Below are positions 8,770-17,840 of a stretch of 51,386 bases of DNA, one piece after another. The stretch lies in assembly GCA_900110975.1 (NCBI GenBank), contig FOFK01000003.1, positions 272,298-323,683 of the forward strand, read 5' to 3'. Under the pieces are notes generated by a model. The model searched no databases and was not told the origin of the DNA. It saw nothing but the letters and a program-made list of their open reading frames with translations. This stretch comes from Lachnospiraceae bacterium RM5 (GTDB taxonomy: Bacteria; Bacillota; Clostridia; Lachnospirales; Lachnospiraceae). Position numbers and translations under genes: made by a program. Within the stretch, counting starts at the first letter, position 1; each line of letters begins with the position of its first letter.

Positions 8770-9693
8770 TTAATTCTGCCACTCAATAACAGTATTTTGC
8801 TCTATAGGTTCATCAAAATCGTAATCCCAGTCGCCTGTAGCAGCAGGACAGAATTTTGGCACAGACACCTTCTCACCTTTTTTCACAGTTTGTGTAGCAA
8901 ATTCTTTTCCATCATACATAAAAGTAACTTCGTATGGTCCTTCAATTATTGCCTTTAATTCATCTAAAGTAATAGACAAATCTCTTCCGTCAGTAATAAT
9001 AGTCTGAAGATTCACAAGCACATCATCAGGAAGTGTATCCCAATCAATATCTGATGGGTCAGCAAGATAGTTTGTAGTCACTTCATCTTCATATATTGTT
9101 ACTTCTTTACCTTTTGAAACCAATACCTCTTCATCGTCAACAGTGCCGTCTTTGTAAACCAGTCTGACAGCAACCTGTCCATCAAAAACGCATACTCTCG
9201 TATATTTAACACCATCAATTTCATAAATATAGACATAAAAAACCGTACCTCTGACAGACATTGTCGAATTAGGTGTATTTACCTCATAACTCGAATCTAC
9301 CGGAAGTTTGTTCCTGATATCATTTGTAATACCGCCCTTAAGAAGCTCAATTTTTATTTTTCCATTTTTCTTGCTTCCTGTTGCAACAAGTTCAATTGAA
9401 GTGTGCTGATCAAAATAAATATACTTATCATCATCTGCAAGCAATGTCATCTTACCTGTATCAAGCATAACCTTGTCACCGGATGACAGAACCATATTGT
9501 TATAAGGCGTTATTTTCCCTTTCCCCTTCTTCTCAACACTGCCTTCTCCATCAAATTCAAAGACCTTTAACAGACGATACTCACCCTTTTTCTTTTTAAA
9601 AACAAAGAAAACAACTACAACCGCCAAAACCACAGCTACAGCTACTATTATGGCAATCAAAATTCTTTTCTTCCCGTTCTTCTTCTCAGCCAT
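8770..9693 (-). CDS. Membrane-anchored FecR-domain protein with InlB-type B repeat
   Basis: 307 residues. A Lys-rich cytoplasmic tip is followed by one TM helix (about residues 10-34), so most of the protein is outside. The FecR fold spans about residues 65-205 and includes the family signature VNTPNSTMSVRGTVF. The last about 50 residues (VTFMYDGKEFATQTVKKGEKV...) match the InlB B-repeat / Listeria-Bacteroides repeat. FecR domains pass surface signals in iron-sensing systems and also occur beside CHASE2 cyclases in other phyla. The start at 9693 has AAGGA 6 nt upstream; a GTG 18 nt earlier is less likely. It is the first gene of a five-gene same-strand run, with a promoter at 9947-9975. Confidence 0.88.
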   Translation of the reverse strand: MAEKKNGKKRILIAIIVAVAVVLAVVVVFFVFKKKKGEYRLLKVFEFDGEGSVEKKGKGKITPYNNMVLSSGDKVMLDTGKMTLLADDDKYIYFDQHTSIELVATGSKKNGKIKIELLKGGITNDIRNKLPVDSSYEVNTPNSTMSVRGTVFYVYIYEIDGVKYTRVCVFDGQVAVRLVYKDGTVDDEEVLVSKGKEVTIYEDEVTTNYLADPSDIDWDTLPDDVLVNLQTIITDGRDLSITLDELKAIIEGPYEVTFMYDGKEFATQTVKKGEKVSVPKFCPAATGDWDYDFDEPIEQNTVIEWQN

Positions 9694-9714
9694 ATTTTTT
9701 CCTTTTTTCACGTA

Positions 9715-9900
9715 CTATTTTCTTATTTTTACTCTTATTATGCTAGTTCTTTTGCTAGTTTTGTGTGCTATTTATTTTTGCTATTTCTTGTACTATTTTT
9801 GTGCTAATTCTTGTGCTAATTCTTGTGTTAGTTCTTGTGCTATTTCTTTTGCTATTTTTTTGCTATTTTTCCGTGCATTTTTTCTATTTTTTTACTTTAT
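9715..9900. repeat. T-rich degenerate repeat (TTGTGCTATTTCT-like)
   Basis: About a dozen irregular 12-14-bp variants of TTGTGCTAATTC / TTTTGCTATTTC lie directly upstream of the FecR gene, in its predicted 5' leader. The transcribed strand is purine-rich. Open frames on the plus strand here are low-complexity artefacts. Confidence 0.6.
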
Positions 9901-9946
9901 ATTTTCGTTCTTTTATTGTCGACAAACGCCACCATCACATAAAGTT

Positions 9947-9975
9947 AGAATAACATATTGTTACCTTTAAAGCAA
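9947..9975 (-). promoter_or_regulatory. Candidate promoter of the FecR-cyclase run
   Basis: On the minus strand TTGCTT (9970-9975) and TATTCT (9947-9952) are separated by 17 bp, a good sigma-A pattern. It lies about 250 bp ahead of the FecR start, leaving a long repetitive leader. Confidence 0.45.
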
Positions 9976-10076
9976 TAATATTTAACCATTAGATAAGAAT
10001 GTACAATCAGTATAAGCAGGCAAGTATTCAGTCTTGTTATTAAAAAAACACAACACTAATAGTTTACTTTTGAAGA

Positions 10077-10487
10077 TTACTAGAATTTAGAGCTTTTCTT
10101 ATTTTTGCTAGTAATCTTTGTTTGCAAATTACTAGAATCTCAGCACTTTTTTCATCTCGCTAGTAATTCTTTCTTGGTGGTTACTAGAATCTCAGCATTT
10201 TTTTCGTCTCGCTAGTAATTCTTTCTGCGCGATTACTAGAATCTCGACATTTTTTTCATCTCGCTAGTAATTCTCTCTTGGCGACTACTAGAATTTCAGC
10301 ACTTTTTTCTTCTCGCTAGTAATTCTCTCTTGGCGACTACTAGAATTTCAGCACTTTTTTCTTCTCGCTAGTAATTCTTTCTGCGCGATTACTAGAATCT
10401 CAGCATTTCTTTCGTCTCGCTAGTAATCCTTTCTTTTCAATTACTAGAATCTCAGCATTTTTTTCATCTTGCTAGTAATCCTTTCTA
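10077..10487. repeat. Inverted-repeat array, exact 52-bp period (TTACTAG family, 8 units)
   Basis: Left arms TTACTAG (variants CTACTAG) start at 10077, 10129, 10181, 10233, 10285, 10337, 10389 and 10441, every interval exactly 52 bp. Each pairs with CTAGTAA about 31 bp away (centre to centre). Several units extend the pairing to ATTACTAG/CTAGTAAT. Loops are conserved (AATCTCAGCA, T run, TCTCG). The 14-bp inter-unit spacers alternate between a few types (TCTTTCTGCGCG, TCTCTCTTGGCGA). The array lies just 3' of the cytidine deaminase gene. Confidence 0.92.
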
Positions 10488-10514
10488 AAAAACAAAAAGC
10501 ATAGCAACCACTTC

Positions 10515-10940
10515 TCAAATCCACCACTCTGGTGTAATCTCACCAAGGGTTACTATCCTTTTTGTCTCATAATCCATCATAATTTCAATATCCTTGTAAT
10601 TATCTGGCATCAACTGAACCATCAGTTCCCTGCAGGCTCCGCAAGGTGCACCACTCGAGCCATCATCCATGATAGCAATTACCTTCTTTATCTCCTGCTC
10701 ACCGTTTGTAATCATATTAAAAATGGCATTTCTTTCTGCACAAATACCAAGTGTTGAACAGGTATCAATGCAAACGCCGGTGTATATTTTACCACTACTA
10801 GAAAGAATAGCTGCTGCAACCTCACCGCCGGTGATATAATCTGATATCTTACGTTCATTTCGAACTGCCACAGCCGCCTCATACATTCTTTCCCATTCTT
10901 TATAATCTTCATTTGCTTTATTTGACAATATTTTTTCCAT
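10515..10940 (-). CDS. cdd: Cytidine deaminase family protein
   Basis: 141 residues, the usual length of tetrameric cytidine deaminases. Zinc-site motifs are complete: CAERNA (Cys ligand plus catalytic Glu) near residue 67 and PCGACRE (two Cys ligands) near residue 98. The reaction is hydrolytic deamination of (deoxy)cytidine to (deoxy)uridine in pyrimidine salvage. The same fold and motifs also occur in blasticidin-S deaminase, which cannot be excluded. The start has a GGAG site 7-8 nt upstream. Its 3' end is followed at once by the 52-bp hairpin array. Confidence 0.85.
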   Translation of the reverse strand: MEKILSNKANEDYKEWERMYEAAVAVRNERKISDYITGGEVAAAILSSSGKIYTGVCIDTCSTLGICAERNAIFNMITNGEQEIKKVIAIMDDGSSGAPCGACRELMVQLMPDNYKDIEIMMDYETKRIVTLGEITPEWWI

Positions 10941-11005
10941 TTTTTTCTCCTTTACTTTGATAATATAAAAAAACTCAAAATAATCCCCTCATTTCACCAA
11001 AAATC

Positions 11006-11401
11006 CTACATCGGTAACCCAAACATAATCGCATATAAAATAAAAGAAATCAAATCTATTAAAACAATTATTCCTACAATAATTCCTGCTATCTTAAGTC
11101 CTTTTTTTGCTTTTACTTTATTTTCTTCTGTCAGAACATTTTCTTTTATGTCACTATATAGTTCTGATTTCGATGTCTGTTCCGATGTTTCACGGGATTC
11201 TGCTTTCTCGCCCTTCACCAGTTCATCCAAAGACACCTCAAACAAATCACTTATAGCTATAAGTTTTTCCATGTCAGGAGTTGATTCGCCAATCTCCCAC
11301 TTCGAAATTGTTTGTCTTGAAACATTCAAGCGGCCAGCCAGTTCTTCCTGCGAGAATCCTTTCTGTTTTCTTAATTCATACAATTTATTGTTAAATTCCA
11401 T
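11006..11401 (-). CDS. XRE-family regulator with C-terminal TM helix
   Basis: 131 residues. An N-terminal helix-turn-helix of the Cro/C1 type (about residues 5-60, with SQEELAGRLNVSRQTISKWE) is followed by a charged linker and one hydrophobic helix near the C-terminus (about 105-127). It is therefore a membrane-tethered DNA-binding protein. ATG 11401 is preferred, since GGAG lies 5 nt upstream; a longer frame from 11428 has no site. It lies 67 bp after the CPBP protease gene on the same strand. Membrane-bound XRE proteins beside CPBP proteases are common in Firmicutes and may sense envelope or peptide stress; that role is inference. Confidence 0.85.
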   Translation of the reverse strand: MEFNNKLYELRKQKGFSQEELAGRLNVSRQTISKWEIGESTPDMEKLIAISDLFEVSLDELVKGEKAESRETSEQTSKSELYSDIKENVLTEENKVKAKKGLKIAGIIVGIIVLIDLISFILYAIMFGLPM

Positions 11402-11468
11402 CACATCTCCACCCTTCATATTAAACACAATAACACTATACCTGCTGTTATCGCAGGCACTATAGCCA

Positions 11469-12389
11469 TTACAACGCTTTTCTCTTCATTATAAAAATCA
11501 TTATAACCACGGTTATTGCAAGCACAACAGCCGTAACAACACTTGCCTCTATACCATAAATTCCGCCATTTAATATATTACTTCCAACCGACCTCATATC
11601 AAAAACAGCTGCTTTTATTTCATCATTTCCACTTAAATTCATTCCAAAAATATTATAAAGAATAAAATTCCAAACCGTATGAAATCCACAAACCACCCAT
11701 ATATTCTTAAAATAAATGGTCAGCAACGAAAAAACTATCGATATCAGAAACAAATTAACTATCGTAAAAAATATAATTCCCCCACTCACTTTCTCAATAT
11801 TGAAAAGATGTGGAATGATAAACAGCATTGAACTTATAAGTATTGCAACAGGAATGTTTGTTTTCTTTATAAGAAGCTGCATAACAATTCCTCTGCAAAG
11901 CACTTCCTCCATAGCTCCCTGAAAAATAAATCCAGCAAACATAAGCAATATAAAACCAATATCGATGTTGTCAAACATTCCATTATATGATATTGCACCG
12001 GTAAATACTATTAGAAGAACCGATATTACAACAAGAACCGTACCCATAACTACTCCAATCATATAACTTCCGGCTTTTCTTGTAAACCCTAGTTCAGATA
12101 AAGTTTTCTTTTGAAAAAGCTTCCAGTACAAAATCATAATTCCAATTAGCACAAAATATCCATAATACATCATAAGCATCATTATATTAGCGCTAAAAAT
12201 TTCACCTCGAAGCGGATTTTTACCACATGTAAAACAGATTGCAATGACAATTCCTTCGCCAATTATTTCAGCTCCAAATTTCACAAACCAGAATATTATG
12301 ATCACCTTAATTATATAAAGTATAATTGGCATTTCAGTTCGATTATTTAAAGGACTGATGTTTTTAATAAATTGTTTAATCTTACTCAT
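11469..12389 (-). CDS. CPBP-family intramembrane metalloprotease
   Basis: 306 residues with about eight TM helices. The three family motifs are present: EEVLCR (EExxxR), FIIPH (FxxxH) and HTVWN (HxxxN). These are the catalytic or metal-site residues of the Abi/CAAX-protease group. In bacteria these proteins act in bacteriocin self-immunity, peptide maturation or stress signalling; the substrate here is unknown. GGAGG lies 9 nt before the start. It is the first gene of a likely two-gene unit with the XRE regulator. Confidence 0.87.
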   Translation of the reverse strand: MSKIKQFIKNISPLNNRTEMPIILYIIKVIIIFWFVKFGAEIIGEGIVIAICFTCGKNPLRGEIFSANIMMLMMYYGYFVLIGIMILYWKLFQKKTLSELGFTRKAGSYMIGVVMGTVLVVISVLLIVFTGAISYNGMFDNIDIGFILLMFAGFIFQGAMEEVLCRGIVMQLLIKKTNIPVAILISSMLFIIPHLFNIEKVSGGIIFFTIVNLFLISIVFSLLTIYFKNIWVVCGFHTVWNFILYNIFGMNLSGNDEIKAAVFDMRSVGSNILNGGIYGIEASVVTAVVLAITVVIMIFIMKRKAL

Positions 12390-12585
12390 AACAAATTTCC
12401 TCCTAAAAGATTTTTATTAAGTTAATCGTAAAATTTTTATTCCAAAAACTCTACCAAGCAGCCTTAGCAATCTGTCAACAGGTGTTAACAATCATGTTAA
12501 AAAGTATTGCAATTAAGGGAAATGGGTGGTGAAATAGTTTGAAATAGTATGAAATGGCATGTAATGTTTTTTTTCTATGCTATAA

Positions 12586-12830
12586 ACTACGCGCATTTTA
12601 TAAATATTTCACCCTATGCACGTAGTATTTTTGAGTATACTTGTTGATAACTATGCGCATTTCTCATCTATTCAACCTTATGCGCGTAGTTTTTTTATAA
12701 CATATTTGCATATGTATGCTGATAACTACGCGCATTTTACAATTATTCACTCCTATGCGCGTAATGTTTTTAATTATCTATGCCCTTTCTTACGCGCATA
12801 TTCTGGAAACAATTCAACATACGCGTAATA
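12586..12830. repeat. Inverted-repeat array with 64/75/64-bp spacing (ACTACGCGCAT family, 4 units)
   Basis: Left arms ACTACGCGCAT and variants start at 12586, 12650, 12725 and 12789. Right arms ATGCGCGTAGT and variants lie 30 bp away (centre to centre). Intervals are 64, 75 and 64 bp, so the odd interval is longer by 11 bp, one helical turn. Arms vary by compensating or tolerated changes (TACGCGCAT with ATACGCGTA in the last unit). Unlike the other arrays this one lies in a divergent intergenic region, between the CPBP and O-antigen-ligase genes. Confidence 0.88.
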
Positions 12831-12932
12831 ATTTTTATCCAACAAAAATTAATTATTTTTACAAACAAAAAACAAATACAATACAAAAATTTATGAAAAG
12901 ATTTTATAAATACTTCAAGAACATTTCAACAC

Positions 12933-12961
12933 TTGACTCATGTTATTATATACGATAACAT
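12933..12961 (+). promoter_or_regulatory. Candidate promoter of the O-antigen-ligase-like gene
   Basis: TTGACT (12933-12938) and TAACAT (12956-12961) are separated by 17 bp. They lie 70 bp before the start codon and downstream of the hairpin array. Confidence 0.45.
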
Positions 12962-13030
12962 TTCATAAGGTAAAACAATTGATTTTGTAAAGCAAATAAG
13001 CTAATATCATATTTATTTTGGAGGTTTCTA

Positions 13031-14536
13031 ATGAACCCTAATACTGATAATCCAATCAATAACAGCAATAATAACAATAATATAGATCAAGCTGCTCTTA
13101 ATGCTTATGTTCAAAAAAGGCTTCTTGAAGAAAAAAATAAAAGAAATTCCCACACAGAAACCAGAATGCATACATTAGAGATTATAGGGAATCTTATGTT
13201 GCTACTTGTTACTGGTCTGTTTATAATATCGCCTTTTCTTCAATTAATCATAAGGGCAATAAATAGAATAGGCAGAAAATCAATTTCTACAAGAGCAGAA
13301 TACCAAAACTTATATCAATGGATGATAAAAAATATCAATTACACCACTCGTTTTACTACAGTTCTTATTTTGATTTTGCTGATAATATACGTAACCATAT
13401 GCAAGCGAACTAAAACCGCAGATAAAACAACAAATAACAAATCACGTACTAATACAGACAAAAATATAATTAAAAATATATGCAGTAATATAAATAAATT
13501 TTTGCCAATGTTTATCTTTTTGCTTTTCGTATTAAGCATAATACTTGTTACAATTATTCGTACTCCAAACGAATATGACCTCACAGGCCATCCATATATG
13601 TTTGAAAGTATTTATAGTTATATTTCGTATCCACTTGTTTATTTTTTCTGTGGCATGTTGCTTTTTAAAGAAAATTACAGAAAATTTCTTCTATATGCTT
13701 TAGTTTTTACAGCGATGCCAATAAATATTTTATCTCTAATAAATGAATGGTGTACAAAAATAAAATTATTTAACGATGAGGGAGTTTGTGCCGTATTCCA
13801 TAATTCCAATCATTATGGTTACTACCTCACACTTACAATAATCACAAGCGCACTGCTCTTTGTATATGAGAAAAAAATAGCATTAAAGATTTTTTTTGCT
13901 ATTTCAGGAATTATAGGAACAATTGTTCTTGTAATAAATAATACACTTGGTGCATATCTTGCTGTTTTATTTGTATTGATTCTTTTTATAATATATAGTC
14001 TTTTTATTGCAAAAGAACACAGACTTTTATCCGCAATTTTACTTTTAAGTTTTTTATTTATAACATTTGTAATGAATTTTAAATATTCGACCATCTTATC
14101 AAGCTTTGTCACTTTATCTTCTGATGTAAGCATGATAATTGAAGATCCTTCAAAGGCTGATTCAGCAGGTTCATCCCGCTGGAGGTTATGGAAAGGCACC
14201 GTTATCCATCTCAAAGATAGTCCATTTCTTGGATTTGGTGTTGAAGGTTTATTAAATACTTATAGAATTGGTACACCACATAATGAATTTTTACAATATG
14301 CAGAATTTTTTGGAATACAGACAAGTTTGCTTTATTTTGTCGCATGTGTGATAGTACTTATACGTATTCTTATAAATATAAAAAAAGTTGATAAAACAAC
14401 AATTATCTGTTTTTTTGTATGTATTGGCTATTTAGCATCATCATTTTTTGGAGTTGCAATTTATTACACAACACCATTTATTTATATTTTTCTAGGGATT
14501 GGATATGGGGGATATTTGAATAAAATTTTAGATTAA
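13031..14536 (+). CDS. O-antigen ligase / Wzy-type polymerase-like membrane protein
   Basis: 501 residues. An Asn-rich polar N-terminus (about residues 1-20) precedes ten or more TM helices. A large loop between late helices (about residues 365-420) contains SSRWRLWKGT, GFGVEG and HNEFLQ. These match the O-antigen ligase / Wzy_C family, whose loop Arg and His residues act in undecaprenyl-linked glycan transfer or polymerisation. In a Gram-positive cell the product would be a capsule or cell-wall glycan. No glycosyltransferases lie nearby, so it is an isolated member. GGAGG lies 7 nt before the ATG. A bidirectional-looking terminator follows at 14722. Confidence 0.82.
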   Translation: MNPNTDNPINNSNNNNNIDQAALNAYVQKRLLEEKNKRNSHTETRMHTLEIIGNLMLLLVTGLFIISPFLQLIIRAINRIGRKSISTRAEYQNLYQWMIKNINYTTRFTTVLILILLIIYVTICKRTKTADKTTNNKSRTNTDKNIIKNICSNINKFLPMFIFLLFVLSIILVTIIRTPNEYDLTGHPYMFESIYSYISYPLVYFFCGMLLFKENYRKFLLYALVFTAMPINILSLINEWCTKIKLFNDEGVCAVFHNSNHYGYYLTLTIITSALLFVYEKKIALKIFFAISGIIGTIVLVINNTLGAYLAVLFVLILFIIYSLFIAKEHRLLSAILLLSFLFITFVMNFKYSTILSSFVTLSSDVSMIIEDPSKADSAGSSRWRLWKGTVIHLKDSPFLGFGVEGLLNTYRIGTPHNEFLQYAEFFGIQTSLLYFVACVIVLIRILINIKKVDKTTIICFFVCIGYLASSFFGVAIYYTTPFIYIFLGIGYGGYLNKILD

Positions 14537-14721
14537 TTTTATTTATACCGTTCATTTCATATCTACCATCTATCTTTTTATATTTTCTCGCACCCTAGCC
14601 GAGGCACAAAAAAACAAAAAGGATTTCTCCAATTTTTTGTGGGATATAGTATCAATCAACAATTCATACTCTCGTTTATAATTTCTTTACAGTACTTGTT
14701 ACCATTACCTGGTATTAACAA

Positions 14722-14757
14722 AAATCCCTCAATAGATTTTCTTCTATTGAGGGATTT
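14722..14757 (-). terminator. Rho-independent terminator of the SipW-dependent protein gene
   Basis: A perfect 15-bp stem AAATCCCTCAATAGA / TCTATTGAGGGATTT encloses a 6-nt loop and is followed on the minus strand by TTTTTG. It lies between two convergent genes and may serve both. Confidence 0.85.
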
Positions 14758-14783
14758 ATATGTATGATTATAAAAATATTAAA

Positions 14784-15719
14784 TTAAGAAACTGCTTTAA
14801 GCTCAAAATCAATCTTAACATCGATATTATCAAGTGTTGCTGCTAAAGCATTATCAGACTTACAATTAGCATCTTCACCTTCATACCAAATGTATACCTC
14901 TACAGGTGTTCCGCTTTGACCCACTGCAGGAAGAGTTTCAAGATCTGTTGCTGTTGCTGTTCCTCCAGCTATAGGAGATGTTGCAGTTGCACTTGCAGCT
15001 ACATTATATGATGAAGTATATCCTGCAACAGGTGCATAAATATAGAATGTTCCTCCTGATTTCATGAATATACCAACTCTTAATGATTTATCAAGATTTG
15101 CTGATCCACTACCACTTCCAGGATTAATTGTAGCTGTAACACCCTTAATATTTACATTTTGGGCTCCAGTAGTTGTTCCAAGTGGTATAGCTGTTCCTGA
15201 AGATGCTTTAAGATAATATGTATAATGTACATAGTATCCAGCATCAGCAGTTGCAGATCTTCCCATCGTAGAAAAAGCTGCCTTCGAACCGCCCACCGCA
15301 GTTGCATTAGACATATCAGTTATAGCTGTTAACGAAGGGAGCGTCTCATAATCATTACCAATAAGATTTGCTGATTTCGTTGTTCCTGATGCAGCTGCTG
15401 CATCATTAGACTTACTACTTGCTGCATGATACCAAGTTGTTCCATTAGCAGTTGAAGCAGGATAAAGAAGGGACATATCTGTAGTTTGATTTGCCGTTGC
15501 TAAACTATCCCAATTTGTATCATTTGCTGTTGCAACCTCATTAACAAGTAAACCTTCTTCAGCAACTGCCTGTACCTTCATACCTTCTACACTTACCGTC
15601 TTATTCATGGTAAACCATGCATATGTTGTTCCTACCAACATAGCACCTGATAAACAAAGCATGCCTAACGCGGCAACAAGTTTTCTTTTGTCTGTTCTTT
15701 TTTCATTATTTTTTCTCAT
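14784..15719 (-). CDS. SipW-dependent-type signal peptide surface protein
   Basis: 311 residues. The N-terminus has a Lys/Arg-rich tip, a hydrophobic core and the ending GTTYAWFT, the hallmark of SipW-processed proteins such as TasA and camelysin. The rest is rich in Ala, Thr, Ser and Gly with few charges and has a predicted beta-rich character, ending in DVKIDFELKAVS. This suggests an extracellular matrix or fibre protein. No sipW or tasA paralogue lies in the window, so processing must be supplied from elsewhere. ATG 15719 is 9 nt after GGGAGG; ATG 15725 is closer (3 nt) and cannot be excluded. Its base composition is noticeably less AT-rich than its neighbours, as expected from Ala/Thr content. 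It appears to be transcribed alone. Confidence 0.8.
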   Translation of the reverse strand: MRKNNEKRTDKRKLVAALGMLCLSGAMLVGTTYAWFTMNKTVSVEGMKVQAVAEEGLLVNEVATANDTNWDSLATANQTTDMSLLYPASTANGTTWYHAASSKSNDAAAASGTTKSANLIGNDYETLPSLTAITDMSNATAVGGSKAAFSTMGRSATADAGYYVHYTYYLKASSGTAIPLGTTTGAQNVNIKGVTATINPGSGSGSANLDKSLRVGIFMKSGGTFYIYAPVAGYTSSYNVAASATATSPIAGGTATATDLETLPAVGQSGTPVEVYIWYEGEDANCKSDNALAATLDNIDVKIDFELKAVS

Positions 15720-15759
15720 AGGCATTTTCCTCCCTTTCTTTTTCATAGAATACCAAATT

Positions 15760-16082
15760 AAATAACTATTATTCTGTAGAAAAAATCACGAATTTTAACA
15801 TTGTGAAAATAATAATAACTCCTGAATTTTTATCACAACATCTTTATACATAGAATTTACCATAAGATTATTATTTTATCAACAAATATCACTAATTTTT
15901 TATACAATTTAACTAAAATTTAACATTTTAGTCATATTTATTTTGATAGATTTTTATAAATTGGTTTACACATAATCCTTATAAGGTAAAACATTTATAT
16001 TTACCTTATAAGCAATAAATAAATAAATATATAAAAATATAAAAATATAAATATATAAATATATACATATATACATATATAC
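15760..16082. other. AT-rich intergenic DNA with simple ATATA repeats
   Basis: Between the surface-protein gene and the gdhA terminator. Positions 16010-16085 are a low-complexity TATAAA/TATACA run. The rest is AT-rich leader or promoter DNA of the surface-protein gene, in which I see no clear hexamer pair and no gene. Confidence 0.5.
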
Positions 16083-16134
16083 AAAAAACGGCTACACAAC
16101 TTTCAGGTCATTAACCCAAAAATCATATAACCGT
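16083..16134 (-). terminator. Probable terminator of gdhA
   Basis: On the minus strand ACGGTTA pairs with TAGCCGT (one G-U), with an inner GGT/ACC pairing, and is followed by TTTTTT. The loop is long, so strength is uncertain. Confidence 0.6.
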
Positions 16135-16245
16135 TTATTTTCAAGCATAAAACTTAATCCAACATATTATTAAGTTCATACAAAAATTTTAGAAATAAAA
16201 TTTATAGACTAATCTTATAAATCAAACATCTATTTTTTCTATTGA

Positions 16246-17595
<1,350 letters not shown>

Positions 17596-17638
17596 TCACA
17601 ATACTTAAAAAAATTTTTATTATATTAATTATATTATT

Positions 17639-17700
17639 AAAAAAGATACCTTTAGGCACAAAAAAAGACCGAGCCTTTTAACCGCCTTTGGTATCATCTC
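17639..17700 (-). promoter_or_regulatory. Terminator-containing leader (attenuator candidate) of gdhA
   Basis: Starting about 8 nt after the promoter, the leader RNA has GATACCAAAGGC pairing with GCCTAAAGGTATC and is followed by TTTTTT (17639-17644). A second hairpin, AAAAGGC-TCG-GTCTTTT with its own T run, nests inside. Only about 60 nt separate this terminator from the gdhA start. It does not match a riboswitch consensus that I can recall. Confidence 0.65.
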
Positions 17701-17707
17701 GAATGCT

Positions 17708-17736
17708 ATTCTATAATTTTTTTTATTATGTGTCAA
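17708..17736 (-). promoter_or_regulatory. gdhA promoter
   Basis: TTGACA (17731-17736) and TAGAAT (17708-17713) are separated by exactly 17 bp on the minus strand. Confidence 0.75.
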
Positions 17737-17794
17737 TAGGAAATTTTAAAAAATTTTCAAACGGCTTACTATCCTCTTTTTTTTATATTTACAA

Positions 17795-17830
17795 TAAAAA
17801 AGGAAATGTCTATGCAGTATAAACATTTCC
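17795..17830 (-). terminator. Terminator of the acidic membrane protein gene
   Basis: GGAAATGT / ACATTTCC stem (17802-17809, 17823-17830) followed by TTTTTTATT on the minus strand, 10 nt after the stop codon. Confidence 0.85.
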
Positions 17831-17840
17831 TTTAATTCAT

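Noticed and set aside
10077-10487. Series of rho-independent terminators behind cdd
   Set aside because: Stems are only 7-9 bp with loops of about 24 nt and there is no T run after the right arm on either strand, so ordinary termination is unlikely.
12390-12580. Promoter TTGACA...TAGAGT for the CPBP gene
   Set aside because: The hexamers are separated by 19 bp and the second is poor; kept out of the feature list as too weak.
16010-16085. Possible replication or AT-rich unwinding element
   Set aside because: Simple ATATA repetition without DnaA-box-like 9-mers or replication genes.
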